Source: Amyelois transitella
Taxonomy: Eukaryota > Arthropoda > Insecta > Lepidoptera > Pyralidae
Direction: 5' to 3'
NCBI RefSeq assembly: GCF_032362555.1
Contig: NC_083505.1
Span: 7,493,501-7,557,500 of the forward strand
Length of the DNA stretch: 64,000 bases
Made by a program: the position numbers and the translations under genes. Shown here in pieces: positions 22,030 through 33,894 of this stretch (position 1 is the stretch's first letter; each line of letters begins with the position of its first letter). The notes under the pieces are model-generated. The model worked only from the letters and a program-made list of their open reading frames with translations, had not been told where the DNA came from and made no database searches.

Positions 22030-22860
22030 GATAATCACTGAAATATCATCAACAAATTATATATTTTTATGTGCGGTGATATTTGGCAAGGCATTTATAT
22101 AAACCAAAAACAGCAATGGCCCAAAAATACTTCGTTGTGGAACACTGGATGTGTTTTCCTTATAGGAAGATCTGTATTTTTTGCAGAATTTATTATTTTC
22201 TAATGTAATAATTTCTATACTTTGTTTCCTATTCTTGAGGTGTGATTTTATCCATTTGCAAATAAAAAAATTGAATTGTATATAGAATTGGGTAGGTGCT
22301 TATTATTTTGTTCTCCATTTGGATACCTCGGATCTATACACCCTGAAATTATGAGAGGCTTGCATGGGATATAAATCCAACGTAGAGGCCCTTTCGAGAA
22401 GTTGATGTTATGTTGTTCTGCATTAAGTAAATTGACAAAATGTTCATTAAATGTATTGGCTAACAATTCAGGGTTATCTATAGTTTGCTTATTACATTCC
22501 ATTTTATTTGTCAAGTGAGTGCAATTTATGGAAGTTTATATCTCATTTTTTAATAATTTTCCATGAGGCTTAACATCTATTATTCGGTTTAGAACTTATT
22601 TTTATTTTAATTACAGGAAAATAATTTTTGTATAGCAAGCAAAACCAATCGTAAAAATTGTTGATTGCACTGTTGGCATCAGTTTCATTGTAATTTTCTT
22701 GAAATGAAATGCTTGCTAAATAGTCTTTATGTTTTCATATATTCATCAGTATAACATCTTCTGAAACAGGAAATTTCGGAGGAATGTTTTTTGATTTAAT
22801 TTTGAATCCTCGACATGTACCAATGACTAGTTTTGAAGTTATGTACATAGTTTGAATACT
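22030..22860 (-). mobile_element. Jockey-like LINE fragment, heavily decayed
   Basis: On minus: a WFCLLYKNYFPVIKIK block (about 22655-22595) typical of the stretch before the RT, then NPELLANTFNEHFVNLL (about 22475-22425), then RT palm text ending in IFGPLLFLVYINALPNIT (about 22125-22065) and a weak FVDDI. Many stops. Related to, but not the same copy as, 4060-5475. Confidence 0.7.
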
Positions 22861-23105
22861 AATCGATGCTCTTACGGTAAGGGAAAACATCAAGGAAACC
22901 TGCACATTAAGGCAACTGGCTGTGGAACCATGATGGATCCAATACGGGTTAGGTTACCTACAAAGGTTACGGAGGTTAGATGGGAGTCGCTTCGTGTAAA
23001 ACCCTGACTCATCCAATCCGAGATCCATGGCCAAAGGCATACCCCGGGGCTCCTTTTCGTAGTGGTGAGGTTGCAATCTGAACTAAAGCCGGGAGAAAGA
23101 AGAGG
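22861..23105 (+). repeat. interspersed repeat family B, copy 1
   Basis: Ordered blocks ATGCTCTTACGGTAAGGG, AAAACATCAAGGAAACCTGC, TACGGGTTAGGTTACC, GATGGGAGTCGCTTCGTG and CCATGGCCAAAGGCAT. Related sequence occurs at 35728-35938 and, partly, 32290-32425. Non-coding; the ORF on the opposite strand is incidental. Confidence 0.7.
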
Positions 23106-23421
23106 ATAATAGGTAACACAGGTAAACGTGGGTAAAAGCAATTTTATAAAGATAAACCGAAGTGATACCTAGTTACTTGTAAGCTGCAGAGGCCGTTATG
23201 CTTTAATAATATTTATTTAATATTGGTCCTTAATTCCTTATTGTCTTAGCGCTTAAGTAACATGCTGTTAATATAATGGAAAATATGTTTAAAAGTGACT
23301 GGCAAACATCGTACTCTAGGCTTATCATATTTCAGTTGGTTATCAAGACTACTTAGGTATGCTAGTTTAGTTCTAGATTAGGGTGGATATAATAGATAAT
23401 ATATTATACTGGAACTGAATT

Positions 23422-23672
23422 GACATACATAAATATAATCACGTCTCTATTCCTTGTGGGGTAGGCAGAGCCAAAAGTCTTGACAAGACTCTGGAAGGCC
23501 TCGTTGAGCTGCATGGCTTTATGATGTCATTGAAATTCAGATAGAGACAGTTTGCTACCCCATCGGCTTCAAGAAGAATCCCAAATTTATTAGCTCCCTT
23601 AGTCACCTTTTACGACATACATGGGAAATATATGGAGTGGTTCTTTTGTAAAGTGCCGGGAACCACACGGTT
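23422..23672 (-). repeat. SINE-like repeat family A, near full-length
   Basis: On plus it runs from ACATACATAAATATAATCAC through CTTGTGGGGTAGGCAGAG, CTACCCCATCGGCTTCAAG and CCTTTTACGACATACATGGG to TGCCGGGAACCACACGG, so it is inverted relative to the copies at 2655 and 51105. Confidence 0.8.
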
Positions 23673-24329
23673 TCTGAATCGAATTGAAATCGGATTAAAT
23701 TGAGAAAGAGTACAGGAGAAAGTAAGTGCATGCACACGCGCTTGTTTGCAATGGAATTATTGAAATCAAAGAGCATTTCAAATAGAATTTACACGCGGCA
23801 TTTCACTTTCCAATTTTCACTCTGCGTTCAGTTGATGAAAATAAATTCGCAGTTACAGAAATTTGTATGGAAATGCCACCATTAGGGTGGGAAAAGCGAA
23901 TTTATGTATTTACACTAGGAAACATTAAGCAAAATACTCTTCTTCTCTATGAATTTTCCCAGATAGTATATATATATTTTAAATTTCAAATGAACTTGTT
24001 TTATTCTAGTAACCGTGACAATGAGTGCGCAAGGCCTAGTTCGTAGAGCCGTAGCTCTAACGGTTCCTTAGCATGTGGGTGCGTCATACTCGTATCATGT
24101 AACGAGTTATTATGTGTTATTTCCAGGTGCAGGTGCGCGTGCGCAGCGCAGATGCAATCAGTGGCCCGCTTCGAAGCGGTGACCCGCTTAGGCACGTGCC
24201 ATCCTCAGGGAACACACTTAAATCAAACATAAATTACATATTGCTATTACGAAACAGTTAAGCATTCCCCTGTCATATTTGGAACGTTATAAGAGTAAGG
24301 TCTAGACTTTGAATTTGGAAACGCAACGA
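23673..24329. other. intergenic stretch
   Basis: No gene supported. Bases 24001-24200 are GC-richer and include the perfect 14-base palindrome CCGCTTCGAAGCGG (24166-24179). Confidence 0.35.
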
Positions 24330-24493
24330 AGGGATTCTGGTGAAAGGGCAGGTCAAAAGTATCCTTAACTACGAGCTTGAATTAACAGATTGAATGAGGT
24401 TGAAACAAAAGATATGCAGGGATCTGAATAAGTAGTAAGGAAGTAGTCTCTGCCTTCCTCTTCAGGAAAGAGATGTGATCCTATGTATGTAAT
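24330..24493 (+). mobile_element. RTE-like LINE 3' fragment, old copy
   Basis: Blocks GTGAAAGGGCAGGTCAAAAG, AGATATGCAGGGATCT, AAGTAGTCTCTGCCTTCC and GTGATCCTATGTATGT follow the 3' end of the family (compare 29949-30141). Confidence 0.75.
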
Positions 24494-26390
24494 TTTGCTG
24501 TCCCGGATATCTAATGTTTTGCTTTCGATTTCAGTGAAACGAGGAAAATATAATACAGACTAATGTCTTGTAGTTGTTTGTCGTGATTAGAATGTACTTA
24601 TATGACATGCATTTACTTGATTAATTAATTCGTGACTACTCATTTAATTCATTGGATTCTTTCACGCGATTAATTTTTATATTTTACCTACATAAAAGTA
24701 AGTTAGGAATAAGGTTTAAAAATCGCAGTTGCATTTCAAGCATGAACGCTATTTGATTAATCACGAAATGCGGCCACACCTTGTTATGTTTTTGCCAGGT
24801 ATAATTAGTGTCATTCATACTTGTATTTACAGCATACAATTATTACCAGCATACAAAGTGGCACGTAACTTAGCTAATTCTAATATCGGAATATAGGTAG
24901 TAGTCGCGATGGTACAGGGTGCTCCAATTATCTGTGGTTTCGGGGTGGTCAGGTAGTCGCGACTGCACCCAAACGAGCAAGATCTCCCCGGGAGGCTGGG
25001 CAACAGACCTTGACTGATGTCTGATCCTGTTACATCATCCTTTTTTCTTTAGAAATAGAGTCTCTATTCCCATACCCCGTCTACAATAACATGTTTGTCG
25101 TCTGGACTCTGGACGCCCCCTGGCCGCTAGTCGGTCGTCATTATGTATCATTAGTTTTGCGACACTGACCAAATGACTGGTCTGCGATATCGAATGACTC
25201 ATCTCGTTTGTGATTATCTTTTCTGTATTTCTCAACATGCCCAATGCCAAACTTGATTTATAAATAAACAATATCATTCATAATTTGTCTACGAAATTCT
25301 TATTTATTAATTTTTAGAGTTCTATAAACCGGGAACCAATTATTATGCCTCTGCTTTAGTTCTAATGATTTGCGTTAGATGGCGTTGCTATAAAAACCCA
25401 AGAAATTGCATGGGGTTTTTTTCATATCTTAAGCAATTTTTGACCATTTTTAAGAATAGGTAACTAAAAACTAATTTAAAGTACCTGAAGTTAATATAAA
25501 AAATTATATTGTAAAAATAAACGTGATGACGGCACGGAACCGTTCGTGCGCGAGTCTGAATCGCACTTAGCCAGTTTTTTAAAACTTAGCAAACAAACAA
25601 ACAAAAAAACAAAAATTTACGTTTGGAGTTTTAAAGTAACAATTTTATTTTAATTGGCTTTACATATTAATAGCTACGTTTGTTGGTTTTAAACTTAATT
25701 GAAGTTGAAACTGATAATTTGAACCAATTTGCAGTATTCGGAGACACTCACTCTATTAACCTTTAACTTTAATGTTTCTTCTTCTACACACATCACCTGC
25801 GATTTTGGATAGTTAAGCGATTTTTTAACAATAACTAAACAGTAGAAGCGGGCTTTCCAGATTTTTAGAATATACAAAGATTGCCCGTCATTCAATATTT
25901 CATTTTTTTGCCCGTCATTCAAACTCGATATTCCTAATTTCTGTTTCCATACTTGAGGGACTTTATAAATTCCAAGTGATTTGTTCTACCTCATTCCAAG
26001 TATACCAATTACGAGCCATGTTCAAATTTAGCTCAATGGGCTCAAACAAAGTTACGTGGCCGCCTTATGTGCTCAGCAAACGCTCGGCCGCTCTAATTAT
26101 ACGATAAATTTCACTTAGCAAGATCAATGAGATGTTATTGGAAATTTGCCATTAGTTATCCTCTATACTAAGATACATTATTACGGGGAGAACCCTCCTT
26201 AAATTGCTTTTTGGGAAATTAAAGCAGATGAAACGAAATATGTAGGTATTGTTTCTTTTATAGTCATTGTTACGAGGGGGACTTCAGGCATTCAGGTCGT
26301 TTTTCATATACCTAACTTAAGAATAACTGTAAAATTAAACACGTACTATCCTATCTATATATATGGCAATAATTTCAAATGTTCTTTTGC
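24494..26390. other. intergenic stretch with short repeat remnants
   Basis: No gene supported. Bases 24930-25025 (GGGGTGGTCAGGTAGTCGCG ... CCCCGGGAGGCTGGGC) and 25525-25578 (CACGGAACCGTTCGTGCG ... CGCACTTAGCCAGTTTTT) look like pieces of repeats familiar from lepidopteran DNA; each occurs once here, so the window alone cannot prove it. TTGCCCGTCATTCAA is duplicated at about 25880 and 25909. Confidence 0.35.
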
Positions 26391-26499
26391 ACATACGTAC
26401 ATATTATCGCGTCTATATCCCTTATGGGGTAGACAGAGACTGATACTACTACTACTTGAAAAGACTGATATGCCACGTTTAGCTTATTTGTGTTTGAAC
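26391..26499 (-). repeat. SINE-like repeat family A, tail fragment
   Basis: Carries the inverted tail (ATCGCGTCTATATCCCTTAT, GGGGTAGACAGAG) and the adjoining TTGAAAAGACTGATATGCCA block, then loses similarity. Confidence 0.75.
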
Positions 26500-26639
26500 A
26501 AAATGAGGAATCTGTCTATGTTTTTATGGTCACGTTATAGCCGTTTAAATTAGCGTAAGCCTGTACTTTTAAATTTTACATCGAACTACTGAATCTTTAT
26601 TTTATCTGCTGTTTCCAAAAAGTTTTTAGTTTATTTTCT

Positions 26640-26960
26640 GAACTGCTTATACTGGGGCAGCGGCATCCGCGGGCGCCAAGCGGGGCGGTGAGCGGCGCGC
26701 ACATCTGAAGGAAAACGCTTCATTCCCGCCGGAATATAATCGTCCAGTCGTAATTTATATTGTCTGCTGCAGAGGCGAGTCCCGCTGCACATTCATTTAT
26801 TTTATGTGCCATTTACAATTGTCGGTCGATGGTCAAGGGAGAGGGCAGCGAGGGGGTAGGGGGACGCCGGACGACGCTGCCTTCGCATTATAAAACCGTG
26901 CGGTCATCTGCGAACTCCGTAATGGTATTTGTAATAGGGCCGCATGAATTGTGATGACCG
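26640..26960. other. GC-rich non-coding island
   Basis: A compact GC-rich block in AT-rich DNA with AT-rich homeodomain-like cores inside (for example TCGTAATTTATATTG and TTCATTTATTTTATG). No ORF with a recognisable domain. Candidate cis-regulatory element; inference only. Confidence 0.35.
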
Positions 26961-27802
26961 GTCGGCTCGGAACACATGGGTCTGATGGTTTATTTATAAG
27001 ATTAATTTGACCGCATCCGACGTCGAAATGCTTTCAGTAGACCGTGGACCGCTTCCTTGACGTGAATAGATAGATTAGGTTTCATTTCAACCCTTTCATG
27101 TTATGTGGGACTCGAAATAATAACTAATGTTGAATTTTTATGAAGCCTCTTGTGAGTTATATGAAGCATTTGTTTCAAAAAATATAAAACAATGACTTTG
27201 AATCGCGACATTCAGTTTCATTGGTTTTTTTTTGCTCTAAAATATTAAGAACTGCAAATTTTGGGATTATTCTCTTAGTTGTGACGTGAATGATGTTATA
27301 ATGAAAGTTCATTAATATAGGTTACTTATTAATTAATATTTAGATATATAAACCCGCTTATAGAAAGTTCTATTTTAGTTATCATATCTCATCATCATCA
27401 TATCGACTTATGGACAGTCTGTGATTTATAAACTCCTACTACTGTTTACAAATCCAGTTAGAATATAGTATCTTTTCTCTCGATGGCGGAAAATTACAAT
27501 TAGTGTCTGTAACTTTCCGTAATTAAAAGTTGGCCACGTGAGACAAAGTTCCGGTAATGGCCACTGCAGTTATCGTAGCTCTTGCCGGAAAACTAAACAT
27601 TATGATATCTAGTATTGGATTTAACAAAACCGTAATTACGAGTTTAGTTATTAATTTTGATAATCATTCTTATTGGCTATGATGTTGTATCGGCTGAAAA
27701 TATACTTCTTAATACAAAACAGCTCTTGTTAGAATTAGTATTATAAAATTTCTGAAAAAGTGATGCTATTTGGTCAATAGGAAGAGATTCATAATTTAAA
27801 TT

Positions 27803-27849
27803 TAAAATATTAGTGAATTATATTATATTTAATATTCACTGATATTTTA
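27803..27849. repeat. AT-rich hairpin
   Basis: Arms 27803-27818 and 27834-27849 pair over 16 bases with one mismatch (a G-U wobble in a plus-strand transcript), loop 15 bases. Confidence 0.6.
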
Positions 27850-27999
27850 TACAATATACAAATACAGACATACAATTGAAAAAAAAAATCTCAACCGAGT
27901 GTCGCGATGCTCAATACCTACTTAGGTATTGATTTTCTTTTTGAAACACGGATTTAATTGTCGGTAGTTGCATTTTTCGCATGAAAGCCGAGCGGGTGG

Positions 28000-28530
28000 C
28001 GGCTAAGAGGCTGAGTGGCTCTGTATTCTTTTGTTTTTTAATTATAACGCCAGCGACGGTGGGGGCTCCTCCGCCAAGTTCTGGTGGAGGTGCTTTCTTG
28101 TTAAGCCCGGCGGGCGCTCGCCTCCTACGTGCCTCGGCCATTCATTTCGTGGAAACTTATAACCTGACCCGCGTACTTATGAGCGTCGCCAATAAATATA
28201 GCGATGACCGGAGGCGCGCGGCGGCGATGCTCGTCGTTCTCGCATGGTTCGTGGTGGTTGAAAAGGGATGGAAGACTGTGGTACGTAGCCGTCGCTCGCG
28301 GCGAGGCATTGTTAGCTAAATATCTAGGTGGTCAGTTGGGCGGGCGGGAGAGTGGGCGGCAAGAAGACGGGCGCGGGGCGGCGGACGTGCCCGGCGCCGG
28401 CCGATGTATTGAGCGCGTATTGCAGACGCGGTCACGCGCTGCAATATTGCGTTCGCTCTGCGATATTGCCCCTCGGTAACTCAATTTGATAAATTGTATA
28501 AAGTTCGCCAGCTCCGCGTCGCTATCAGCT
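28000..28530. other. GC-rich non-coding island
   Basis: About 530 bp of CpG-rich sequence, including the palindrome GCAATATTGC (28441-28450) and CGATATTGCC (28461-28470). The ORFs crossing it on both strands are arginine- and alanine-rich low-complexity and look incidental. Candidate regulatory block. Confidence 0.35.
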
Positions 28531-28744
28531 CCATCGACGTGTTGCATGTAATGAAACATTTGATTTATACTGCTGCATACGTATCACCAATTTTTTTCCC
28601 GTCTTGCTTTTTTATTATCTAATATTCGATACATTTTCTAAATATCCCAATAGTAAAATACTAACATGTTTGTTCGAATTTCGTTAAAACATGTTTTTCA
28701 GAGATCCTAAGTAGCATACACATATTATATACAAAGCGCACATT

Positions 28745-28862
28745 TAGCGCACCGTACGAGGTAGGCAGAGCCTAGAACTTTCCACTTGCTACGATCCCTG
28801 CATATATGTACTTACTTTTATTCATCTACATTCATCAATCTTTTCATGCAAGTACCTATACA
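28745..28862 (-). mobile_element. RTE-like LINE 3' fragment, minus strand
   Basis: Read on minus: ATGAAAAGATTGATGAATGT, GCAGGGATCGTAGCAAGTGG and GGCTCTGCCTACCTC, matching the family's 3' coding end. This is the only copy of the family on this strand. Confidence 0.7.
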
Positions 28863-28929
28863 AAGTAAAGTACATAATAGTCAGGTGCATTCACCTTTAA
28901 CGAAAGGTCCTTATTCGTGCCCCTCGTTC

Positions 28930-29060
28930 TCAGCCAATAGGCGTTCGTTATGATATTATATCAGGCAATATCAGCCAATCCCGGCGCGTTATGATATTGT
29001 AGGCGGGCGGCAGTTTTTCCGCGATGGGCGGGCGGGCTTATGATATTGTGTTATGATTTT
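28930..29060. promoter_or_regulatory. array of TTATGATATTGT-type motifs with CCAAT and GGCGGGCGG repeats
   Basis: CAGCCAAT occurs at 28931 and 28972. Each is followed by a GGCG...GTTATGATATT block (28946-28957 and 28988-29000). TTATGATATTGT recurs at 29038-29049 and TTATGATTTT at 29051-29060. GGCGGGCGG occurs twice (29002 and 29027). There is no ORF. The arrangement looks like clustered protein-binding sites. Confidence 0.5.
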
Positions 29061-29948
29061 AGTAGGGCGCTTAACTGGGGTTATTTCTTGCTCCAATCAT
29101 AATTGCCATCGGGTTGCGTTATGTTTATTTATGGTTTCTATTGAGAGGTATATATGAAGATATTAACTGACATAATGTGTATCTAATAAAGCTTTTTTTG
29201 AAACTTTACATAATATTTGATACAAATTATTATGTAATAAAAAGAAATCATCAAGGTACTCATATTTTTTTATACTGACTGTTCAGAACATTATATAAAA
29301 AAATAAATTGGACTGCTTCTGTATATTAGTCTTATTTTTAGTGGCAGTTCTCTTGAATAACAATACTCCGAATATGTAAATAAAAAATGCGATCGTAAAA
29401 AGCGAGAATAACGTGTATTGTAATCACTGTTTCTCAGATCTTATAACATTAAATGTTGTAATCATGTATAACGCGAGTATAGTTTATTACCTGCGATACA
29501 TCGCTACGTTATCATAGTACCATGGCCGCTCGTAAAAATGTTTTATTCACCCCATACGGCGTCGTAAAAGGCGTAATAACGCGAGGAAGCAATTACCGAT
29601 CTGTTATAGTTTGTTACAAAGGCGCCTGTTTATTAACCTTTTATTATCAACTCATTCGCCGAACAAGGATACCGTTTAAGTCAATACTCTTTAATGACAT
29701 TAATTTGCACTAAGGCGAAGGCAATTTGAATTTCATAATGAAATAAGTTATTACTATTAAAACTCTGTAGACATCATAACAATAAAATGCATTTATGTCG
29801 GCGTCTCGTGGTTTGTTCCAGTTATAAAACTGGCAGAATTTAATTACCTATATGATAAATTAATTATTGTTTTTGCACGTCAAGATAGTCCAATATAACT
29901 ATAATTTTATATAATTTTATTTCATTTTATTTTTATTTTTTCTTAACT
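29061..29948. other. intergenic stretch
   Basis: AT-rich; the small ORF near 29522 has no recognisable domain. Nothing else seen. Confidence 0.35.
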
Positions 29949-30141
29949 TATCTTGATCAAATTAAGGACGTCCTGGTAAAGGGTCAGGTCAAAAGTACCT
30001 GAAACCGCCGAGCTTGTATGAAGAGAGTTATGAATGTGGATGAAGCGAAGGAAGTATGCAGAGATCGTGGCAAGTGGAAAGAGGTAGTCTCTGCCTACCC
30101 CTCCGGGAAAGAGGCGTGATTTTATGTATGTATGTATGTAT
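29949..30141 (+). mobile_element. RTE-like LINE 3' fragment, young copy
   Basis: Starts abruptly at TATCTTGATCAAATTAAGGA (5' truncation) and ends in a (TATG)n tail. It differs from the copy at 33242-33615 at only three positions over about 190 bp. Confidence 0.85.
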
Positions 30142-31715
30142 TTTTATTTTTCACGTATATCACTAAAATCAATTGCTTAACGATTTTTGCACATAAAGAA
30201 TTTGGTACTTTACACAAGAAATTTAATTATTTACTTATTTTATGAATGCAGTTAATCTTTCAGATTACGATTGCGCAAGATCAATGAAATAAAACCAAAC
30301 GTTCTGCGCCAACACATCCAAAAATAAAAATATGTATTGGCACAAACGACTAAAGAATAATTTAGAATAAAAACCAACTCTTTACTTGATCTAAACAGGA
30401 TTGGCGCGTGGAGATCCTTATATGATCCTTACACGAATCATATTATAATTCAATCCGTTGCTGTACAACATATGAAATCCTTCAGCGTTCACAATTTTGC
30501 ATCATCCGTAATCTAATATGTGAGAGCACTTTGAAAGTATCACCGAAGGACGCATGTTGATTCTCAAAGTAAGTATCAGAGTTAGATAATTCAATATATC
30601 GGAGTCGGAAGTCTCTCCCTGGAGCATGGGCGCTGGCGGGGTGGCGTGGACACATGGCTCCTCACTCAAATAGATTGCGTCATAGCGTAATGTCGTCCCA
30701 AAGCGCAAAACAATTATAGACACAAAATGAATAAAGCATCGGCCGACCTCCTCCGCATTCTACTCTCGTTTCATCTCCGTCGACTTTTTCTTTGTCATTC
30801 ACCGTACACATGTAATGTTACATTTGCTGAACGTGGATACAATATACATTTTTTTTATTTTTTACTCTAGGGACACTTTTTCGACCCTCGTCCGAGCGGC
30901 CTCTTTGAAAAGTGGACATCGGAACGCGAGGGAAGGAGCCCCCGAGGACGTCGGACAGAAAATGCGTTGTAAACATTGCGACTACATTCAATTTCCCGTC
31001 ATTTTTCAAACTGATAAATAATTCTGTCATCGAACGCTCGGACAGGGGTCGCTATGAAGTGATTGTCGACGGAAGGACACCGTAAAAAATAGCGGCCGAT
31101 GAGACTCGCCCGGCTCGGCTCCGTATGTGTGCGATAAATTTCTTTTTTATTATCAGATATCGAGGGACTCGGGAATCGAATAAAGCGCTCATATTTAATT
31201 CATAAGATACCGGCCATATAGTACTACGCTGGACTATTTTATTTAAGATGTTGAGAGATTACGGACACTAGACTGATTGATGCGAACTTTCATCAATAAA
31301 ACGTATAGAATTTGGTTTGATTTGTAGCAGATGATAATGTTATATTTCCTAGGAAATCCAGTTCAATGAAAATATCAAATGATAAAGAACATCATGAATG
31401 ACAGTTATAAATTAATACAATCTTAGTAGTTGTTTAAGTTGGATTGCCTGATCGTCTGGCAGGAGCTTAGTTAGAGGCGCTGGTTTTAACTATCATTGCA
31501 GAATTAATAACAAATTGCAAATGCATATCAATGTTCGATTATAAGTAGTATTTTTAATAAATAAGGTAATTTTTTTGTCTAGAACTTCAAACATCCATAA
31601 TCATAAATTGAATTTCTTCAGTTTATAAATATTTTAAAATAATTTATACGTGCGACGAGCCCACGTATAAACCTTAAAGAATTCATTCTGTATATAAAAT
31701 TTTTTTTAAATATTT
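30142..31715. other. intergenic stretch
   Basis: No supported gene. Bases 30880-31170 are moderately GC-rich and non-coding. Confidence 0.35.
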
Positions 31716-31853
31716 TCTTGGCGAATGGTCAGGTCAAGTCAAGAGAACCTTATCCGATACAAACGAGAGTAATGAATGTGGCTGAAGCGAAAGAAAGATC
31801 GTGGCAAGTGGAAAGATAAAGTCTCTATCTACCTCTCCAGGAAATAGGCGAGA
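31716..31853 (+). mobile_element. RTE-like LINE 3' fragment, old copy
   Basis: Blocks GGTCAGGTCAAGTCAAGAG, GTAATGAATGTGGCTGAAGC, AGATCGTGGCAAGTGGAAAG and CTACCTCTCCAGGAAATAGG in family order. Confidence 0.75.
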
Positions 31854-32289
31854 TATACATATTTTTTATACATTCTAATTGAAACTATAAATATATTTCA
31901 CATCTAAATAAATTGCACTAACTTGTTCAATATAATAGGTTGGCTGCGTCAAATGTCTGGCAGATGTGTTCAATACATTCACAGCTCCTCGGCGAGGAGC
32001 CAGGGTCACTCGCAGTATTAAATAACTCTCGGACAGCTAAATGAGTAGGGGACGGGTGTAACGTTCAGTCAGAGTTATTCTAAATTTCTCGCACTTTTAT
32101 TCACTAAATTGAATGTGTAGCTGCTAGTTTTCCTGTTTGTAAATAAGTGTTTATGTTTGGTGATTTTAATATTCTTATGGCATTGTTAGAGTGATGAAGA
32201 TCTGAATCCTACCGTGTATTAACATTATACATTGTAAGAAAAAGGCATATAGCAACTGGATTTGCAATCATGATTCAAGCTGTCTTGTT

Positions 32290-32425
32290 TTCCTGCAGGG
32301 TTGCAGAGGTCAGACGGGAGTCACTTTGTGTTACCTGACATAACCACTCGATTGTGATCACAGGCTAATTCGCGGTTCCTTGCCAGGAAGAAGACGCACC
32401 CGGGACTAATGCCAAAAGGATAAAG
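32290..32425 (+). repeat. interspersed repeat family B, partial copy
   Basis: CAGACGGGAGTCACTTTGTG and CCCGGGACTAATGCCAAAAG match the middle and end of family B. Confidence 0.55.
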
Positions 32426-33241
32426 CCATACGTTATATTACTAGCGTAGTAAAATGCGAAAATTAATTGAAGGTGAAATTTTATTTGAAAAAGAGTTGTA
32501 GCTTAAACACCTACGCCCGTACTCTCTTTTTCAAAGCAAATTTAATTTAAGATGACTTAAGATTATAATAATGATATAATTGCTTTACATACGGAACTAT
32601 AATCACAAAGTATTTTTTAATGTTTTGTTCACAAAGTATATTTCAATGTTTTCAAATTTGAGATAAATCATTGGCAATAATATTACAAATGTAGATGCAA
32701 AGATTTACCCAAAATTCACGGGACGATTGCTACGAAACAAGTCAGATAGGAACTCAGTTTATATTTTATTCATACATTGTATTGTTGGAATATCAATTGC
32801 CTCACCCGACGGTAGGTAAAGGGTACATTTCCAATCCGCACGGGATTCACTTAGATTTGAAGGAAAATAGATTTCGATTTCCAAAGCTGCGACAAAGCAA
32901 TCCGATATATTTTTCAGACAGATATTGCTAGCGATTTCTTTGAGCTTTGAAATATAGGGAGGGAATTTAAAAAGATTTCGTATATTTTCCTTTTATGGTT
33001 CGAGTTGCATGTAGTGTATCTATACTTTTGAAAGTTAGTCTGCTTAGAGCTGAGAAAAGTATGGTTTGCTGGGTTTGCAACAGTTTTGTGGGATTTATCC
33101 AAAGAAAATGTTTGGGAGCATTGAAAAAATAATTAACTGAAGTTTTATTTTTTATTTCTAGAAAAGTTTTAATAGAATTAAAAAAAAACTCTAAGTGATA
33201 CCAAGGTAGATTTTTTTATTTGATGCAGGTTTTCTTTTTGG
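32426..33241. other. intergenic stretch
   Basis: AT-rich, no gene or named repeat seen. Confidence 0.35.
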
Positions 33242-33615
33242 ATAAGGAACAGCGTGATAAGGGAATGTTGTGATGTGAAAGAAGATGTAGTTACAGGAAT
33301 AGAAAAGGGTATGTTAAGATGGTTCGGTCATGTGGAGAGGATGAATGAAAGCAGGTTGACTAAGCAGATATACAAGGAGAGTGTGGAGGGAAAGGTCGGA
33401 GTGGGAAGACCTAGACGAACGTATCTTGATCAAATTAAGGACGTCCTGGTAAAGGGTCAGGTCAAAAGTACCCGAAACCGCCGAGCTTGTATGAAGAGAG
33501 TTATGAATGTGGACGAAGCGAAAGAAGTATGCAGAGATCGTGGCAAGTGGAAAGAGGTAGTCTCTGCCTACCCCTCCGGGAAAGAGGCGTGATTTTATGT
33601 ATGTATGTATGTATT
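33242..33615 (+). mobile_element. RTE-like LINE, 5'-truncated copy with intact C-terminal frame
   Basis: An open frame to the stop at about 33592 encodes the C-terminal end of the RT protein, including GMLRWFGHVERMNESRLTK, GRPRRTYLDQIKDVL, RNRRACMKRVMNVDEAKE and WKEVVSAYPSGKEA. It is followed by GATTTTATGTATGTATGT. The LRWFGHV-RM motif is the hallmark of RTE-like C-termini. With no stop or shift, this is the least decayed copy in the window, but it lacks the catalytic palm and endonuclease. Confidence 0.88.
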
Positions 33616-33894
33616 TCTTCACAATAGTAAAGCGGTGAATTACCATCTTAATTTTTTTTAAAATAACTTATATAAAATACTGTTCACTGTTTGTACATAC
33701 AGTTTACAGTAAAAAATAAACATTTTTTGTAACTTTTTTACTTTTATGAAATTAAAATTGAAAATCGCTCAGAAAAACATCAATACATATAATAACAGTA
33801 AACAAATTTTGTCTGTACATAGAATATATTTAAAAAAATATATTAAAATAAAGAAATAGTAACCGGGCATGAAATTAAAAAAAAAACTGTCTGT

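Noticed and set aside
27911..28559. Alanine/arginine-rich ORFs on both strands
   Set aside because: Low-complexity frames from a CpG-rich island, mutually overlapping, no family match.
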